Positions 1 through 9,373 of a stretch of 64,000 nt of DNA are shown in pieces; positions within the stretch are counted from its first letter, which is position 1, and each line of letters opens with the position of its first letter. The notes below the pieces were generated by a model. The model did no database searches, was not told the DNA's origin, and saw only the letters and a list, made by a program, of their open reading frames with translations. This DNA comes from Parahaliea aestuarii (GTDB lineage: Bacteria > Pseudomonadota > Gammaproteobacteria > Pseudomonadales > Halieaceae): contig NZ_VRYZ01000003.1 of NCBI RefSeq assembly GCF_008064635.1, positions 1-64,000 on the forward strand, given 5' to 3'. Both the position numbers and the translations under genes were made by a program.

Positions 1-34
1 CTCTGTTGGGTGCCCTCAGGCTGCCTGCCGGGGT

Positions 35-127
35 GGCAGGCTTGCCCTGGAATCAGTGGCAGCTTTGCCGTGGAATGGGTGGCAGGCTTCGCGTGGAATC
101 AGTGGCAGGCTTGGTCTGGAATACGCA
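35..127. mobile_element. IS21-like element end (23-bp multiple terminal repeats)
   Basis: Four consecutive 23-bp units (35-57, 58-80, 81-103, 104-126) share the pattern GGCAGGCTT...TGGAAT, and the last unit ends in TGGAATACGCA at 127. Known IS21-family elements have long ends made of such multiple repeats and finish in TG...CA, which fits here. The transposase genes would lie left of the window or are lost. The reading frame changes character right after 127, as expected for an insertion junction. The family assignment is from memory of IS21 ends, not from a search. Confidence 0.6.
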
Positions 128-354
128 AGATTGACTTTCTGCTGGGCTTCGACAGAGCCAGGAAAACGCTCAATACCCTGCTCGACTGGCCACGCCACGA
201 CCTCGACCTATTCATCCGGGTCGTCCACCAAAATGCCGGGCAGTTGTCCGCCAACAAGCGCAAAAGCCACTTTGGCTGGATGCGGGACGATGAAATACGA
301 CAGGCCGAGGAGACCGTTATTGAAGCTTTCGGAGGGCTAACAAAACCCGCCTGA
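128..354 (+). pseudogene. truncated gene 3' end, possibly Fic-family C-terminus
   Basis: An open frame runs from the IS end to TGA at 352-354 and encodes about 75 residues. The only upstream start codons lie inside the IS repeats, so the gene appears to have lost its 5' part to the insertion. The residues around LFIRVVHQNAGQLSANKRKSHF and the following DDEI helix recall the small C-terminal helical module of some Fic-domain proteins. That resemblance is weak and I am not sure of it. The catalytic Fic motif is absent, so the fragment cannot be active alone. Confidence 0.35.
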
Positions 355-540
355 TTAAAAAGTCCTGGAAAATACGGCGTGTGAGACCGCCTTAAATATA
401 TAGTTAACCTATTGTTATAATTGGAAAATATAAATATTTTATTTATATATACCCCCATTTATACCCCCATAGTAACTTACTAAACACTTCCCCCAACTGT
501 AATCACGTAAAGTCCAGTCCGAGGTTTTACTCATAACAAG
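355..540. other. AT-rich spacer with tandem ATACCCCCAT repeat
   Basis: This spacer is markedly more AT-rich than the rest of the window. At 449-458 and 461-470 the 10-mer ATACCCCCAT occurs twice at a 12-bp spacing, preceded by A/T runs. Short repeated sites of this kind occur beside integrase attachment sites, but no integrase gene is present here. Promoter-like A/T hexamers exist around 405-445 and could drive the hsd operon. No gene is visible. Confidence 0.4.
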
Positions 541-663
541 CTGATTCCTATATGTATATTAGGCGGAACCGGCCTTAACGAGTTACTATCCGAAGCGAAC
601 AAAAATTCACCTCCCATCGACGTCTTTGGAAGCACAAAAGCAAAGCTAGTGGAATCGTCTTGA
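541..663 (+). pseudogene. possible 5' remnant of an MTA/MTI phosphorylase-like gene
   Basis: An open frame in phase with hsdR ends in TGA at 661-663, immediately before the hsdR ATG. It reads ICILGGTGLNELLSEA and then NSPPIDVFGSTKAKL. The first part looks like the N-terminal phosphate-binding segment of methylthioadenosine/methylthioinosine phosphorylases, which begin with a GGTGL motif. There is no convincing start codon and only about 40 residues remain, so if the resemblance is real this is a gene scrap left by island assembly. It could also be chance. Confidence 0.25.
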
Positions 664-3093
664 ATGGACCACAAGACTAAAAAACAACTTACAGAAACAG
701 ATATCATTACTAAGTTCCTCCTCCCGGCCATAGAGCAAGCTGGCTGGGATTCCATGCTCCAAATCCGCCAGGAAGTAAAACTCCGCGACGGCAAAGTCAT
801 CGTCCGCGGCCAAATGGGCGTGCGCAAAACCGTCAAATCCGCTGATATCGTCCTCTACCACAAACCCAACATGCCTCTAGCTGTGATCGAGGCTAAAGCC
901 AATAAACACGAAATCGGCAAAGGTATGCAGCAGGGCCTAAATTATGCTCGATTACTCGATGTACCCTTCGTCTTCGCCAGCAACGGCGATGGCTTTATCT
1001 TCCACGATAAAACCACCTCACCCGGCGAGCCGATAGAAACTGAAATCGCCCTCGAAGACTTCCCCAGCCCCGATCAGCTCTGGGCCAAGTACCGCGCCTT
1101 CAAGGGCTACAGCGATGCGCAACTCCCCACCATCACACAGGACTACTATGACGACGGCAGCGGCAAATCGCCACGTTACTACCAATTACAAGCCATCAAC
1201 AAAACCGTAGAAGCCGTCTCCAACGGGGATGACCGCATACTGCTGGTCATGGCCACCGGCACCGGCAAAACCTACACCGCCTTTCAAATGATCTGGCGGC
1301 TGTGGAAGGCCAAACAAAAAAAGCGCATCCTGTTTTTGGCTGATCGCAATATCCTCGTCGACCAAACCCGCATCAATGATTTTCAGCCCTTCGGCCAGGC
1401 CATGACCAAAATCACCGGCCGCAACGTCGACCCCGCCTACGAAATCCACCTGGCCCTCTACCAGGCCCTCACCGGCCCCGACGAATCGCAAAAAGCCTAC
1501 AAGCAGGTCAGCCCCGACTTCTTTGACCTGATCGTCATCGACGAGTGTCACCGCGGCAGCGCCGCCGAAGACAGCGCCTGGCGTGAAATCCTCACCTATT
1601 TCAGCTCCGCCACACAAATTGGCATGACCGCCACCCCCAAAGAAACCGAAGAAGTCTCAAACATCGATTACTTCGGCAAGCCAGTCTACACCTACTCCCT
1701 CAAAGAGGGCATCGAAGACGGGTTTCTCGCCCCCTACAAAGTGGTGCGCGTCGATATCGATGTCGACCTCCAGGGCTGGCGCCCGGAAAAAGGCCAAGTC
1801 GACAAACAAGGCGAAGCCATCCCCGACCGCATTTACAACCAAAAAGACTTCGACCGCACCCTGGTGATCGACGAACGCACAGACCTGGTCGCCCAAACCA
1901 TCAGCGCCTACCTACAGCGCACCGACCCTATGGCCAAGACCATCGTCTTCTGTAACGATATCGATCACGCAGAACGTATGCGCCGCGCGCTCATCAACCA
2001 CAACCCCGAGCAAGTGCAGAAGAACGACAAATACGTGATGAAAATCACCGGCGATGATGACCAAGGCAAAGCCCAGCTCGACAACTTCATAAATCCCAAA
2101 AAGGCCTACCCGGTCATCGCCACCACCTCCGAGCTGATGACCACCGGAGTCGATGCCAAAACCTGCAAGCTGGTGGTGCTCGACCAAAACATCCAGTCCA
2201 TGACCAAGTTCAAACAAATCATCGGCCGCGGCACCCGTATCGACGATCGCTACAACAAACTCTGGTTCACTATCCTCGATTTCAAAAAAGCCACCGAACT
2301 CTTTGCCGACGAAACCTTCGATGGCCCACCTGAACAAATTATGACAACCGACCCCGGTACCATCATCGATACCGACAATCCCGACTTCGACGACGAACTG
2401 GCCGGCAACCCCACCGATAGTGACGGCGACAAACCGGGCGGGGCAGGGGTTGACCAGGGCACGGGCACCGGCGGCGGAGTCATCACTGACGAGTGGCCCG
2501 ACGACGAACATAGCGAGCACATCAAATACCGCGTTGCCGGCGTCACAGTGCGCAAAGTCGCCGAGCGCGTGCAATACTACGATACCGACGGCAAGCTTAT
2601 CACCGAGTCCTTTAAAGACTACACCCGCAACACCATCAAAAAACAATTCGCCACCATGGATGACTTCATCAAAAAGTGGCAAAGCAGCGATCGCAAACAA
2701 GCCATCATCGATGAGCTAGAACAGCATGGTGTAATCTGGGAGGCCTTAGAAGAAGACGTCAGCCGCGAATTGGACCCTTTTGATTTAATCTGCCACGTCG
2801 CCTTTGATCAACCGCCACTCACCCGAAAAGAGCGCGCCGATAACGTCAAAAAACGCAACTACTTCGGCCAATACTCTGAGGCGGCTCAGTCCGTTCTCAA
2901 TGCTTTGTTGGATAAGTATGCCGATAGTGGCGTCACCGAAATCGAATCGAAAGAGGTGTTAAAAGTCACCCCATTTGATCAAATGGGCCGCCCCCTAGAA
3001 ATTGTTAAAAAAGCCTTTGGCAGCCCCAAAGAATACGAACAAGCCATCAGCGACTTAGAACAAGTCCTGTACGACGATAAACACAGCGCCTAG
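664..3093 (+). CDS. hsdR: type I restriction enzyme R subunit (EcoEI type)
   Basis: This is the restriction and DNA-translocation subunit of a type I system. It cuts DNA away from unmodified sites after ATP-driven translocation by the R2M2S complex. An N-terminal PD-(D/E)xK nuclease is visible as D61 followed by E76-A-K78. The SF2 helicase core has Walker A ATGTGKT at about 197-203, a DECH box at 293-296, and the later motif GRGTRID. The C-terminal part should bind the methylase core. At 809 residues it matches the EcoEI/type IB-like R subunits, which are shorter than EcoKI HsdR. A TGA immediately precedes the ATG. hsdM follows after 21 nt. Confidence 0.95.
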   Translation: MDHKTKKQLTETDIITKFLLPAIEQAGWDSMLQIRQEVKLRDGKVIVRGQMGVRKTVKSADIVLYHKPNMPLAVIEAKANKHEIGKGMQQGLNYARLLDVPFVFASNGDGFIFHDKTTSPGEPIETEIALEDFPSPDQLWAKYRAFKGYSDAQLPTITQDYYDDGSGKSPRYYQLQAINKTVEAVSNGDDRILLVMATGTGKTYTAFQMIWRLWKAKQKKRILFLADRNILVDQTRINDFQPFGQAMTKITGRNVDPAYEIHLALYQALTGPDESQKAYKQVSPDFFDLIVIDECHRGSAAEDSAWREILTYFSSATQIGMTATPKETEEVSNIDYFGKPVYTYSLKEGIEDGFLAPYKVVRVDIDVDLQGWRPEKGQVDKQGEAIPDRIYNQKDFDRTLVIDERTDLVAQTISAYLQRTDPMAKTIVFCNDIDHAERMRRALINHNPEQVQKNDKYVMKITGDDDQGKAQLDNFINPKKAYPVIATTSELMTTGVDAKTCKLVVLDQNIQSMTKFKQIIGRGTRIDDRYNKLWFTILDFKKATELFADETFDGPPEQIMTTDPGTIIDTDNPDFDDELAGNPTDSDGDKPGGAGVDQGTGTGGGVITDEWPDDEHSEHIKYRVAGVTVRKVAERVQYYDTDGKLITESFKDYTRNTIKKQFATMDDFIKKWQSSDRKQAIIDELEQHGVIWEALEEDVSRELDPFDLICHVAFDQPPLTRKERADNVKKRNYFGQYSEAAQSVLNALLDKYADSGVTEIESKEVLKVTPFDQMGRPLEIVKKAFGSPKEYEQAISDLEQVLYDDKHSA

Positions 3094-3114
3094 CGCCCAG
3101 CAGTAGAGAAACGA

Positions 3115-4602
3115 ATGTCTATATCAAGCGTGATAAAATCAATCCAAGACATCATGCGCAAAGACGCCGGTGTTGACGGCGATGCCCAGCGCCTGGGGCA
3201 AATGTCTTGGTTGTTATTCCTCAAAATCTTCGACGCCCAAGAACAAGAGCTAGAGTTTGAGTTGGATAACTATAAAGCGCCGATCCCAGAACGGTATTTA
3301 TGGCGTAACTGGGCTGAAGATAGCCAAGGTATGACGGGGGATGAGTTATTAGATTTTATCAATAACAAATTGATTGATGACCTTAAAAACCTCAACGCCC
3401 CTATCGATACCAACCCCAGGGGCTATGTGGTGAAAGAGGCCTTAAGTGATGCCTTCAACTACATGAAAAACGGCACTTTGCTGCGCCAGGTCATTAACAA
3501 ACTCAACGAGATCGACTTTACCAGCTCTGAAGAACGCCACCTGTTCGGTGATCTCTACGAGCAAATTCTCAAAGACCTACAAAGCGCTGGTAATGCTGGC
3601 GAGTTTTATACCCCCCGTGCTGTTACTCGTTTTATTGTGCAAATGATCGACCCGCAACTAGGTGAGACCATCCTCGACCCAGCCTGTGGCACCGGTGGAT
3701 TCCTCGCCTGCTCGGTCGATTTGTTAGAAAAGCAAGTTAAAACTAACGACGATAGAAGGCAGCTTCAAGAGTCGCTACGCGGCGTAGAGAAAAAGCAACT
3801 CCCACACCTGCTCTGCACTACCAATATGATGTTGCACGGCATCGAGGTTCCAAAAAATATTCGCCACGGCAATACCTTAAATCAACCACTCTCAAGTTTA
3901 GATATTGAGGTCATGGTCGACGTAGTGGTCTCCAACCCGCCCTTTGGCGGTATGGAAGAAGACGGGATCGAGAAAAACTTTCCCAGTGAAATGCAAACCC
4001 GCGAAACCGCCGACTTGTTTTTGCAGTATATACTCGAGGTATTAAAAGAAAATGGCCGAGCCGCCGTCGTTCTGCCCGATGGCACTCTCTTTGGTGAAGG
4101 TGTAAAAACCAAGATCAAAAAACTGTTATTGGAAGAGTGCAACCTCCACACCTTGGTGCGCCTTCCTAACTCGGTGTTCGCCCCCTATACTAGTATCAAA
4201 ACCAATATCCTGTTTTTTGAAAAGGGGAAACCTACCAAAGATATTTGGTATTACGAGGTTCCCCTGCCAGAAGGCATTAAAGCCTTTAACAAAACCAAGC
4301 CCATGAAGCTAGAAGACTTCGCCGCCTGCACCGAGTGGTGGGGTGAGGGAAGAACAATTAAGACTAAAACCAAACGCAAAAACCGCCAGGAAAACGAATT
4401 CGCCTGGCAAGTCAGTATGGATGAGATCAAGGAGCGCAACTACAACCTCGATATCAAAAACCCCCATGTAGGAGAACAAATCTGCCATGACCCAGAAGAG
4501 CTGTTAGCCGATTACGTCGAACAGCAACAAAAGATTCAAGAGCTGCGCGATGAGTTAAAGAATATTTTATCGACAGCGCTGGCTAGTGAGGGTGCTAAGT
4601 AA
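3115..4602 (+). CDS. hsdM: type I restriction-modification system methylase subunit
   Basis: HsdM is an N6-adenine DNA methyltransferase that protects host sites and forms the M2S core with HsdS. The order is an N-terminal helical HsdM_N domain (about 1-130), then the N6_Mtase domain with GEFYTPRAV near 160, the SAM-binding DPACGTGGF from D188, and the catalytic NPPF at 274-277. At 495 residues it has full family length with all motifs intact. The stop codon TAA shares its last base with the hsdS ATG, so translation of the two is coupled. Confidence 0.96.
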   Translation: MSISSVIKSIQDIMRKDAGVDGDAQRLGQMSWLLFLKIFDAQEQELEFELDNYKAPIPERYLWRNWAEDSQGMTGDELLDFINNKLIDDLKNLNAPIDTNPRGYVVKEALSDAFNYMKNGTLLRQVINKLNEIDFTSSEERHLFGDLYEQILKDLQSAGNAGEFYTPRAVTRFIVQMIDPQLGETILDPACGTGGFLACSVDLLEKQVKTNDDRRQLQESLRGVEKKQLPHLLCTTNMMLHGIEVPKNIRHGNTLNQPLSSLDIEVMVDVVVSNPPFGGMEEDGIEKNFPSEMQTRETADLFLQYILEVLKENGRAAVVLPDGTLFGEGVKTKIKKLLLEECNLHTLVRLPNSVFAPYTSIKTNILFFEKGKPTKDIWYYEVPLPEGIKAFNKTKPMKLEDFAACTEWWGEGRTIKTKTKRKNRQENEFAWQVSMDEIKERNYNLDIKNPHVGEQICHDPEELLADYVEQQQKIQELRDELKNILSTALASEGAK

Positions 4603-6605
4603 TGGCGGCTGTTGAGAAACTTATTACGGATAGTTTGGATGTTTGGTCTTCGGCGGTTAAGTCCAAAGCTGCTACTGGGCGAGGGGCGAGTGGTGAAAGA
4701 GAACTCTATGGAATAAAAAAGCTGAGGGAGTTAATACTTGATTTGGCTGTAAGCGGATTATTGGTGCCTCAGGATAAAAAAGATTCCCCCGTAAAAAAAT
4801 TACTTGAAATCATGGCGGCTGAAAAGACTAAATTAGTAAGAGAAAAGATAATTAAAAAACCGAAGAAATATGAGCCTATAGATCGTGATAAAATTCCACA
4901 TGCTATTCCTAGCACATGGGAGTGGGTTAGATTAGCGGATATAGGCCATGATTGGGGTCAAAAAACTCCGGACTGTGAGTTCACATATATTGATGTTGGG
5001 GCAATAAATAAAGAGCTAGGTGTTGTATCTGAGCCTAGCGTAATTCTGCCTTCTAATGCGCCTTCAAGGGCTAGAAAGATTGTCAGGAAGGGTACTGTGA
5101 TCTACTCAACAGTTAGACCATACCTTCTAAATATAGCCGTGGTAGATAGGGAATTCGAACCCGAACCTATAGCAAGTACTGCATTTGCGATTATCCACCC
5201 CTTTACCGGAATTAATGCATCCTATTTGCATAGGTACTTAAGGTCACCAACTTTCGTAGGTTATGTGGAGAGTGTTCAGGCGGGTATTGCTTATCCGGCA
5301 ATTAACGACAAGCAGTTTTTCGCTGGGGTTATTCCTATTCCGCCCTTGGAGGAACAAGAACGCATAGTGGCCAAAGTCGACGAACTCATGGCCCTGTGTG
5401 ATGCCCTAGAAGTCCAACAAAAAAACAGCTTCACCGCTCACCAAACTTTGGTAGAAACCCTGCTGGCTGTGCTCACCAACGCCCAAAACGCCGAAGCGTT
5501 TAACCAAGCTTGGTCCAGAATCGCCGAACACTTCGACACTCTGTTCACCACCGAACACAGCATCGGCCAGGTCGAACAAACAATATTGCAGCTCGCAGTG
5601 ACGGGAAAACTGGTCCCTCAATATCCGGGCGACGAGCCAGCGAGTGTAGTGTTAGAACAAATTGCTGCAGAAAAAAAGCAGTTGATTGAAGAGGGCAAAA
5701 CCAGAAAAGAAAGAGTGCCCAGTGAAGAGGAGCAGAATAGCTTGGGTTTTGACCTCGCTCCTGGGTGGAGTCTCACATCTGTTCAAGAGCTCTGTAGACC
5801 TGAAGAGATAGTTACTTATGGAATATTGAAACCGGTGTGGTCCGAGGAGGGTGTCCCGACGGTTCGGATATCTGAAATGCGTAACGGTGAGATTGAAATC
5901 GATAAACTAAGAAAGTGTGACATCGAAAGGGCATCTAAGTTTGAAAAAACAAGATTAGTACCTGGCGATCTTCTAATTACTAAGGACGGCACTATAGGAA
6001 AAACAGCATTTGTCCCGCCCGAGCTGGAAGGTGGAAACATAACTCAGCATGTATTGCGGTTTCCTGTAAGTAGATTTGTTGACAGGCGATACATAAGAGT
6101 ATGCATAGATGCGCCAGTTTGCCAGGCGTGGATGGCCGGGGAGACTAAAGGCGTTGCTCTTAAGGGGATAAATGTTGGAGATTTTCGAAAAATGCCTTTG
6201 CCGCTCCCTCCAATAAAAGAGCAAGCCCGAATTGTGGGAAAGGTTGATGAGTTGCTCTCGATCTGCAATCGCTTAAAAGACTGTTTGAAGTCAGTAGAGA
6301 AAATAGCGGTTCAAATATCAGACTTGATTGGAGACCACCTGATCGGCTCTTCCAATAACAAAATTCTTACTAACAGCGGAGGCTATAAAGAGATGAAAAT
6401 AACTACTCAGTTGATGCTTGGAAAGAGGACGCCGGGTGACGACTCCATCATCGCTCCGCTAATTATGGCTGAGAACGGAAAGGCTGATGCCAAGGCTATA
6501 TGGAAGAAGTCGCAATTGGAACTGCCGACTTTCTATAGTCAATTGAAACTCGAAATCGAGGCTGGATATGTACTTAAACCAGTGGCCGGTATCCTTGAGG
6601 GATAG
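4602..6605 (+). CDS. hsdS: type I restriction-modification specificity subunit with C-terminal extension
   Basis: HsdS sets the target sequence. Two target-recognition domains are visible, each followed by a conserved helix: PLEEQERIVAKVDELMALCD near residue 250 and PIKEQARIVGKVDELLSICN near 545. This is the usual two-half arrangement for a bipartite site. The TRD stretches are AT-rich and differ from each other. From about residue 598 there is an extra segment of some 70 residues beginning MKITTQLMLGK and containing KKSQLELPTFYSQLK, which looks like a small winged-helix fold. The total of 667 residues is long for HsdS. A short gap (13 nt) leads to the ATPase gene. Confidence 0.93.
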   Translation: MAAVEKLITDSLDVWSSAVKSKAATGRGASGERELYGIKKLRELILDLAVSGLLVPQDKKDSPVKKLLEIMAAEKTKLVREKIIKKPKKYEPIDRDKIPHAIPSTWEWVRLADIGHDWGQKTPDCEFTYIDVGAINKELGVVSEPSVILPSNAPSRARKIVRKGTVIYSTVRPYLLNIAVVDREFEPEPIASTAFAIIHPFTGINASYLHRYLRSPTFVGYVESVQAGIAYPAINDKQFFAGVIPIPPLEEQERIVAKVDELMALCDALEVQQKNSFTAHQTLVETLLAVLTNAQNAEAFNQAWSRIAEHFDTLFTTEHSIGQVEQTILQLAVTGKLVPQYPGDEPASVVLEQIAAEKKQLIEEGKTRKERVPSEEEQNSLGFDLAPGWSLTSVQELCRPEEIVTYGILKPVWSEEGVPTVRISEMRNGEIEIDKLRKCDIERASKFEKTRLVPGDLLITKDGTIGKTAFVPPELEGGNITQHVLRFPVSRFVDRRYIRVCIDAPVCQAWMAGETKGVALKGINVGDFRKMPLPLPPIKEQARIVGKVDELLSICNRLKDCLKSVEKIAVQISDLIGDHLIGSSNNKILTNSGGYKEMKITTQLMLGKRTPGDDSIIAPLIMAENGKADAKAIWKKSQLELPTFYSQLKLEIEAGYVLKPVAGILEG

Positions 6606-6618
6606 AGGAGCGAATTAG

Positions 6619-8199
6619 GTGAAGCTCAGGGAACTAAGGGTATCCAACTACAAGGGGTTTGTAGCTTTCACTACGAATTTTGATGCTGATTCATCCATAA
6701 CCACTCTGATTGGTCAGAACGGCGTTGGCAAATCGAATCTCATAGAAATAATAGTCTCTGTTTTTCGATCTATAGACCTGAGCGAGACCCTCGATTTCAG
6801 TTACGGATTGAGCTATGAATGTAGAGGTCACGAAATTGAGATAGATTACGACTCGCTAGTAAGGAGAAACACAAAAGTCAGCGTTGATGGCTCCAAGAAA
6901 TCCTTGGCCTTTTTGAGGTCGAATAGAGATGAGTTGTTGCCATTGAATATTTTTACATATTACTCGGGAACAAACTGGCGTATAGAAGAATTATTTGTGA
7001 AACATCAGACGCAGTTCTATAAGCGTTTGACCGAGGGCGAGGACTCGATTCTTCGCAGATTTTTCTATTGCCGCGACGTACACAGCTACTTTGTCTTGTT
7101 GGCTTTTTTGGTTGATGACGATCCAGCGTGCAACGACATATTGCATAAGCTTGGCATAGTCTCTCTAGACTCCGTTTTGTTTCGCCTAAAGAAACCGTTC
7201 TGGTTCAAGTCGAAACCAAGCGCCATTATGGAAAATGAGGGCGATCGTAGGTTTTGGTATGCGAGGGGAGTGGTCAAGGAATTTCTCTCGGACTTATGGG
7301 AAGAATCAATTGCTCCCATCGATAACAAAGAACGCAAGGTCATAGATTTTCGGGGGCGATCGGAACAACAAGATCGACTCTATTTGTTTTTGCCAGATAA
7401 GCAGTCTTTACAGCGGTTACGTGATAGATATCCGGATACTGCAACTTTGTTTAAATATCTGGAGAGTACATATATAGCTGACTTGCTAGAGGACACGATA
7501 ATATCCGTCATATTGTCGAACAATGAAAAGGTGACTTTCGCCGAGCTATCTGAAGGAGAGAGACAGTTACTTACTGTAGTTGGTCTGATGAAATTTACCC
7601 GTGATGATGAGTCACTTTATCTGCTGGACGAGCCCGATACGTACCTAAACCCCCGTTGGAAGTTGGACTTCTTTGATCAGATCCAGAGAATCCTCGATCA
7701 CGATAGTGAGGAAACTGGTGTAAACGCATGGAAAAGTAGTCAGGTGATTCTGACTACCCATGATCCTCTAATGCTCACGTCGCTGTACGCGTCTCAGGTT
7801 AGGGTGCTGACCGAGAGTGGTGAGGGAAGAACATCTTCTATGCCAAAAGAGGATCCGATAACTCTTGGGGTTGAGGCAATTATCCAATCAGAACTATATG
7901 GTATTCGCACCAGCTTGGATAAAGAGATTCAATCTAAGATCGATTTAAGGAACCGCTTGTTGTCAATGAAGGTTGTAGATGGTGAGTTATCGGATGAGCT
8001 CAAAAAACTCAACAATGAATTAGAGGAAATGGGGTTGACTCATGCTCATCCGAATCCGTATTTTTCGAACTTTGCCAAAGCGATAGGTAGGAATCCGACA
8101 TTTAGAAAACCCGATTTCACCCCGGAGGAGTATAGAGAGATACAGGCTTTATCTGACCAGCTTCTGAGCGAGCTAATTGAAGAGGAGAAATCTTCATGA
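6619..8199 (+). CDS. AAA ATPase, SMC/OLD-like, PtuA-type defence protein
   Basis: This is a P-loop ATPase of the ABC/SMC-like AAA_21 kind found in anti-phage systems. Walker A GQNGVGKS is at 32-39, an ABC-signature-like LSEGERQ at about 309-316, Walker B LYLLDEPD at 333-340, and a switch histidine in TTHD at 381. No TOPRIM nuclease domain follows. Instead residues about 390-526 form a charged, partly coiled-coil tail, so nuclease action must come from a partner. The GTG start at 6619 is preceded by GAGGAG at 6606-6610. The gene overlaps the next one by ATGA, the usual layout of a Septu PtuA/PtuB pair. Membership in Septu is inferred from architecture. Confidence 0.82.
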   Translation: MKLRELRVSNYKGFVAFTTNFDADSSITTLIGQNGVGKSNLIEIIVSVFRSIDLSETLDFSYGLSYECRGHEIEIDYDSLVRRNTKVSVDGSKKSLAFLRSNRDELLPLNIFTYYSGTNWRIEELFVKHQTQFYKRLTEGEDSILRRFFYCRDVHSYFVLLAFLVDDDPACNDILHKLGIVSLDSVLFRLKKPFWFKSKPSAIMENEGDRRFWYARGVVKEFLSDLWEESIAPIDNKERKVIDFRGRSEQQDRLYLFLPDKQSLQRLRDRYPDTATLFKYLESTYIADLLEDTIISVILSNNEKVTFAELSEGERQLLTVVGLMKFTRDDESLYLLDEPDTYLNPRWKLDFFDQIQRILDHDSEETGVNAWKSSQVILTTHDPLMLTSLYASQVRVLTESGEGRTSSMPKEDPITLGVEAIIQSELYGIRTSLDKEIQSKIDLRNRLLSMKVVDGELSDELKKLNNELEEMGLTHAHPNPYFSNFAKAIGRNPTFRKPDFTPEEYREIQALSDQLLSELIEEEKSS

Positions 8200-9023
8200 T
8201 GCGAGTAAGATTTCCCGCCGATCTTCCCGAGGAAATACAAGTATGGAAAGCGCGCGCTCATGAAATTACTTTGGAAATAGTAGCTGCACCTGATTTAGAG
8301 GCCAAGTATGCGTTGATTGAGCTTTATAAAAATCATTGGCGGGCCCCTGTTTTGATTCAGTGGCTATCCGATCTGAGCCATGAAAAGTGTTGGTATACAG
8401 AAACCAAATTCGGGGGTGACTACCAAGAGGTTGAGCATTTCAGGCCAAAAAAGGGAACCAAATGTATAGATGGAACTGATCTGGCCGGTCACCCTGGTTA
8501 TTACTGGTTGGCGTTTGATCTAGAAAACTATCGCCTCTGCAAAAGGCGACCGAATGCTAAGAAAGGGACATTCTTCCCTATTTTGAACGAACCATTGAGG
8601 TGCGGCTGTGAAGTTGATGACTGGCATGACGAACTACCTTTGTTTCTTGACCCGATGGACGAAGAAGACTATTTGCTTTTGAGCTTCGACGACAATGGCA
8701 AACCTGTTCCACAAGAAGGTGCTGAGGATCAGGATAGGGAAAGAGTGCTCTTCACCATAGATAAATATTATTTAGACGAAAGAATACTTAATATTCGTCG
8801 TGCACAAGTCTGGGCTAGTTGCAGAGAAATATTCAATAGTTACCAAAATGCTATGAAAGAGGCAAAACTCGGCAATGGGGGGGTAGCCAAGCGCGCTGAG
8901 GCAAAGAGAGACTTAAGGCTCTTACGGCAAATGATATCTAGGCAAGCTGAGTTCTCCTCAGTGGCGAAAGCGGCGCTTATTAAAACCGGAGATCCTATGG
9001 CTGCAAGAATCGCAGCTTCTTAA
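8196..9023 (+). CDS. HNH-type endonuclease, PtuB-like partner of the ATPase
   Basis: The protein is 275 residues. The segment KCWYTE (from 64), the putative catalytic VEHFRPK with H81, then GYYWLAFDLENYRLC, and finally N120-AKKGTFFP follow the order of the retron/Septu HNH family (TIGR02646-like). The two CxxC zinc pairs of ordinary HNH enzymes are reduced to single cysteines (C65, C115), a visible oddity. The gene starts with ATGATG inside the ATPase stop, so the two are translationally coupled. The likely role is DNA cleavage licensed by the ATPase during infection. It is the last gene of the hsd operon. Confidence 0.78.
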   Translation: MMRVRFPADLPEEIQVWKARAHEITLEIVAAPDLEAKYALIELYKNHWRAPVLIQWLSDLSHEKCWYTETKFGGDYQEVEHFRPKKGTKCIDGTDLAGHPGYYWLAFDLENYRLCKRRPNAKKGTFFPILNEPLRCGCEVDDWHDELPLFLDPMDEEDYLLLSFDDNGKPVPQEGAEDQDRERVLFTIDKYYLDERILNIRRAQVWASCREIFNSYQNAMKEAKLGNGGVAKRAEAKRDLRLLRQMISRQAEFSSVAKAALIKTGDPMAARIAAS

Positions 9024-9220
9024 ACCATTAAATTACAAATACGCAGTTGTAGAGATGAATGCATGTTGGTTTTATTCTGCTTGAACTATGCGCTTTCTGC
9101 ATTTATTGCACCAATCTAGGTGCTTAGAACGGTATAAATCAGTTCCTATTGAAGACGTCGATTGAGCCTGTGGTTCCAATCCTCTCACAGGATTCGAAGT
9201 GGCTCGCAGCAGAGGATGAC

Positions 9221-9246
9221 TCACAACAGGCTAAAGCCTGTTGTGA
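9221..9246. repeat. 12-bp perfect inverted repeat hairpin
   Basis: TCACAACAGGCT and its exact complement are separated only by AA, about 200 bp after the HNH gene. The following 40 bases contain a second palindrome, GCCGC-ATGC-GCGGC, near 9262-9275. It is not followed by a T run, so it is not a classical intrinsic terminator, though it could end the defence operon transcript in another way. Confidence 0.7.
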
Positions 9247-9281
9247 CCCCAGCGGGGCTTCGCCGCATGCGCGGCTCGGTG

Positions 9282-9306
9282 CAAACTGTGCCGTAGGCAC
9301 AGTTTG
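9282..9306. repeat. 11-bp perfect inverted repeat hairpin
   Basis: CAAACTGTGCC and its exact complement are separated by GTA. This is the second strong hairpin in the spacer between the defence operon and tRNA-Pro. The rest of 9024-9373 holds no recognisable gene. An additional imperfect stem lies at 9345-9364. Confidence 0.7.
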
Positions 9307-9373
9307 TCGAACCTGGGGAGGTTCTCACCACCATCACACCCACCGGCCACCCGATTGGGTGACCGTTTCGTAT

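Noticed and set aside
9345-9364. Intrinsic terminator for tRNA-Pro
   Set aside because: The stem is present but no T run follows on the minus strand, so termination here is not supported.
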